This document shows positions 26,323-28,318 of a DNA stretch of 28,318 nucleotides, one piece after another. Each line of letters begins with the position of its first letter. Within the stretch, counting starts at the first letter, position 1. The notes under the pieces are model-generated. The model was not told where the DNA came from and did no database searches. It saw only the letters and a list, made by a program, of their open reading frames with translations. Origin of the DNA: CAZVJA01 sp964626885 (lineage in GTDB: Bacteria > Planctomycetota > Planctomycetia > Planctomycetales > Planctomycetaceae); NCBI GenBank assembly GCA_964626885.1, contig CAZVJA010000052.1, positions 1 to 28,318 on the forward strand, written 5' to 3'. A program made the position numbers and the translations under genes.

Positions 26323-27528
26323 ATGATGCGAATTTTGTATCTGACAAACGGATTTCCGTACCCGCTCACCAGCGGTCGTGTACGGCAATACCATTTCATT
26401 AGAGAACTCTCCGCGCGCCACGCGGTGACGTTGATGTCGTTCGTCGGGAAGGATTTCCTGCCGGAACACGCTGAGGCGATGCGGCCGATTACCGATGATG
26501 TTTTCACAATCTTTGCGCCGACGAAGGGGGAGGGGCGACTGAAGAAGGTTTCCAGCCGCGTCGCCATGCTTTTCACCGGATCCACCCCGTTACATGCCGA
26601 GATGCGCCGCGTCGTGGAATCTGCGATGCGGGAACAATTGTTCGACGCCGTCATTCTCAGTGCTGCGACACTACCCGCTCTCGAAGGGCTGGAAACGCCG
26701 CCACTTATCGTCGATGTGTGTGATTCGGCGGCGCTGCATATTCGGGGACGGATGAAGTCGGCGCCGGCGTCCCAGCGACCGCTGTTGTGGTTGGGGCTGA
26801 AATGGGCCGAACGCTTCACGGAGAAGGTTTCGGCCCGGGCCACACATTTGCTGTTTGCCAGCCAACGCGATCTTGAAGCGGCGGTCGGGGAACCATTTGA
26901 TCGGGCGACAGTGGTGGCCAACGGTGTTGACGTGGATTTCTGGAAGCGATCCAAGCAGGAATTGGGGCGCAAAACGATCCTCTTCACCGGCGGAATGAAG
27001 TATCCGCCGAATACCGACGCGGCACTGCGGCTCATCCGTGAGATTCTGCCGCTCGTGCAGAAGTTGGTGCCCGATGCGAAGCTGCTGATCGTTGGACACA
27101 GCCCGCCGAAAGAACTCGTCGAAGCCGGGGAGCGGGCTGAGGGGGTCACGGTGACCGGTTTCGTAGAGGACGTTCGCCCCTATATGGAGCAGGCGTCGGT
27201 CTTCGCGGCGCCGCTGCGGTTCGGAGCAGGCATTCAAAACAAGCTGCTGGAAGCGATGGCGATGGAAGTGCCCGTCATCACATCGCAACTCGCGGCGGAT
27301 GGATTGCTTCCGGACGGCGATGCCCGCGCTCCGGTTGAAGTCGTCGAATCTTCCGCCGTGTTTGCAGAGGCGATCATCCGACGACTGGCTGCGTGCGAAC
27401 AGGATCGAACACCCGATTCCTCCGGCCGACAGTTTGTCGAGGAGTACTTCACCTGGGATGGAAACGTTGAGAAGTTGGAACAGGTGCTGAACAAGGTGGC
27501 TCGTATGCCGGTTGAGGCACAGACATAG
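26323..27528 (+). CDS. GT4-family glycosyltransferase (PEP-CTERM/XrtA-locus-like)
   Basis: 401 residues; a second ATG follows at 26326. The N-terminal Rossmann half begins MRILYLTNGFPYPLTSG with the RVRQYHFIREL loop, and the C-terminal half has FTGGMKYPPNTDAALRLI, AKLLIVGHSPP, VTGFVEDVRPYM and GAGIQNKLLEAMAMEVPVI. The last block is the donor-nucleotide region of GT-B retaining transferases. The pattern resembles TIGR03087-type transferases of exosortase A loci. The likely role is to add a sugar to the peptide or to an envelope glycan. It lies 58 bases after the hydrolase and 47 bases before the phosphopantetheinyl transferase, on the same strand, so it is probably part of the same transcript. 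Donor and acceptor are unknown. Confidence 0.88.
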   Translation: MMRILYLTNGFPYPLTSGRVRQYHFIRELSARHAVTLMSFVGKDFLPEHAEAMRPITDDVFTIFAPTKGEGRLKKVSSRVAMLFTGSTPLHAEMRRVVESAMREQLFDAVILSAATLPALEGLETPPLIVDVCDSAALHIRGRMKSAPASQRPLLWLGLKWAERFTEKVSARATHLLFASQRDLEAAVGEPFDRATVVANGVDVDFWKRSKQELGRKTILFTGGMKYPPNTDAALRLIREILPLVQKLVPDAKLLIVGHSPPKELVEAGERAEGVTVTGFVEDVRPYMEQASVFAAPLRFGAGIQNKLLEAMAMEVPVITSQLAADGLLPDGDARAPVEVVESSAVFAEAIIRRLAACEQDRTPDSSGRQFVEEYFTWDGNVEKLEQVLNKVARMPVEAQT

Positions 27529-27575
27529 CTGCGACGGCGATGTGAAGCCCGGAAAATTTCCGCCGGCCGACCGAT

Positions 27576-28318
27576 ATGGTGGACGAGAGGGACTTGGCAG
27601 TGGCGATCGTCGACTCTCCCAAAATCACAGACGATTATGAATCCCCTTCCGGTCAGACACTATTGCGTCTGAATCCGGGAGAGGTGCACGTCTGGTACGT
27701 CGGTGTCAATGAGACCGATACTGCACAGCTTGCTGACAATTCGAAGATCCTCTCGGCCGAGGAAGAGGGGCGCCGCGCGCGGTTCGTATTCGCGAAAGAC
27801 CGGCAATTGTTTCTGGTCTCGCACTTGCTTGTCCGGTCGGTCCTGTCAAAGTACGCGCTGGTAGCTCCAGCAGCTTGGGTATTCAAGAGCGACGATGGGG
27901 GCAAACCTCGCATTGACGGGCCGGAAGGGATTGCGCCGCTAAGATTCAATTTGTCGCACACGCGTGGGCTGGCGACCATTGCTGTGACGCTGGAAGACGA
28001 AGTTGGTGTGGATGTCGAACGGATCACCGCGCCGGCTGATATGAAACTGGCGGAGACTTGCTTTGCCGACGACGAGATCGCGTGGCTGAGATCGACGCCG
28101 GCCGCGGAACAGGCGAACCGCTTCTTTGAAATCTGGACGCTCAAAGAAGCGTATCTGAAGGCGAAGGGAACGGGGCTGTCGTTGCCCTTAAAAGATTTTA
28201 GCCTCGTTACTCATGATGAACGCGATCCCAGTGCAGTCACGATCTTGTTCCGCGGTTCGATCGTTGACGACCCGGCGGCTTGGCAGTTCCATCGCTGCCG
28301 TCTCTCGCCGCAGCATGC
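27576..28318 (+). CDS. Sfp-type 4'-phosphopantetheinyl transferase (partial, runs off the window)
   Basis: The frame opens at ATG 27576 and has no stop before the window edge, giving 247 codons. The family signature is clear: FNLSHT (124-129), GVDVERI (144-150; Asp146 and Glu148 bind Mg2+) and FFEIWTLKEAYLKAKGTGLSLPL (183-205), with the W-x-x-K-E-A-x-x-K motif (Trp187, Lys190, Glu191, Lys195). It transfers phosphopantetheine from CoA to the carrier Ser residues, and so would activate the five PCPs of this operon. Its presence at the end of the cluster supports a dedicated biosynthetic locus. The initiation codon is not certain, since the first 30 residues look poorly conserved. Confidence 0.93.
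   Translation, partial: MVDERDLAVAIVDSPKITDDYESPSGQTLLRLNPGEVHVWYVGVNETDTAQLADNSKILSAEEEGRRARFVFAKDRQLFLVSHLLVRSVLSKYALVAPAAWVFKSDDGGKPRIDGPEGIAPLRFNLSHTRGLATIAVTLEDEVGVDVERITAPADMKLAETCFADDEIAWLRSTPAAEQANRFFEIWTLKEAYLKAKGTGLSLPLKDFSLVTHDERDPSAVTILFRGSIVDDPAAWQFHRCRLSPQH

Overview
The window looks like chromosomal DNA from a planctomycete-type bacterium. GC content is moderately high. It holds a secreted DUF1080 (3-keto-disaccharide hydrolase-like) protein, a HEAT-repeat protein, a sugar-phosphate-isomerase-like/alkaline-phosphatase-like gene pair, and a large nonribosomal peptide synthetase (NRPS) operon. The phylum assignment is an inference from gene content. No rRNA, tRNA, CRISPR array or insertion sequence was seen.

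Left part (1-8869), mostly housekeeping or accessory genes: a possible 40-residue membrane peptide (minus strand); a TIM-barrel isomerase/epimerase-like gene followed 9 bases later by an alkaline-phosphatase-superfamily gene (plus strand); a HEAT-repeat protein and a single-pass membrane protein (plus); then, convergent, a minus-strand pair of purF (FeS-type amidophosphoribosyltransferase) and a YbgC-like thioesterase; then a minus-strand DUF1080 protein with a striking run of Cys-Cys pairs every seven residues and a clear intrinsic terminator.

Right part (8870-28318), a tightly coupled NRPS operon, all on the plus strand. Order: A-PCP-Cy-A(Cys)-PCP, then TubC_N-C-A-PCP, then C-A(Gly)-PCP, then C-A(Lys2-like)-PCP, two alpha/beta-hydrolases with altered nucleophile positions, a GT4 glycosyltransferase, and a Sfp-type phosphopantetheinyl transferase cut by the window edge. 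The synthetase genes and the first hydrolase are joined by 4-base ATGA overlaps. Binding-pocket residues read by eye suggest a starter that is not an alpha-amino acid, then cysteine cyclised to a thiazoline, an unassigned residue, glycine, and an alpha-aminoadipate-like residue. No thioesterase or reductase release domain is present in the synthetases; the two hydrolases are the obvious release or editing candidates. The fourth synthetase is interrupted by an in-frame amber codon (23321-23323) in the middle of its adenylation domain. The line is therefore either recently inactivated, dependent on readthrough, or affected by a sequence error.

The 550-base region before the synthetases carries three CGTTAA boxes and a terminator-like hairpin in the leader, which are candidates for operon control. 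The products, if the line is active, would be thiazoline-containing and possibly glycosylated lipopeptide- or siderophore-like molecules. That last step is speculation.
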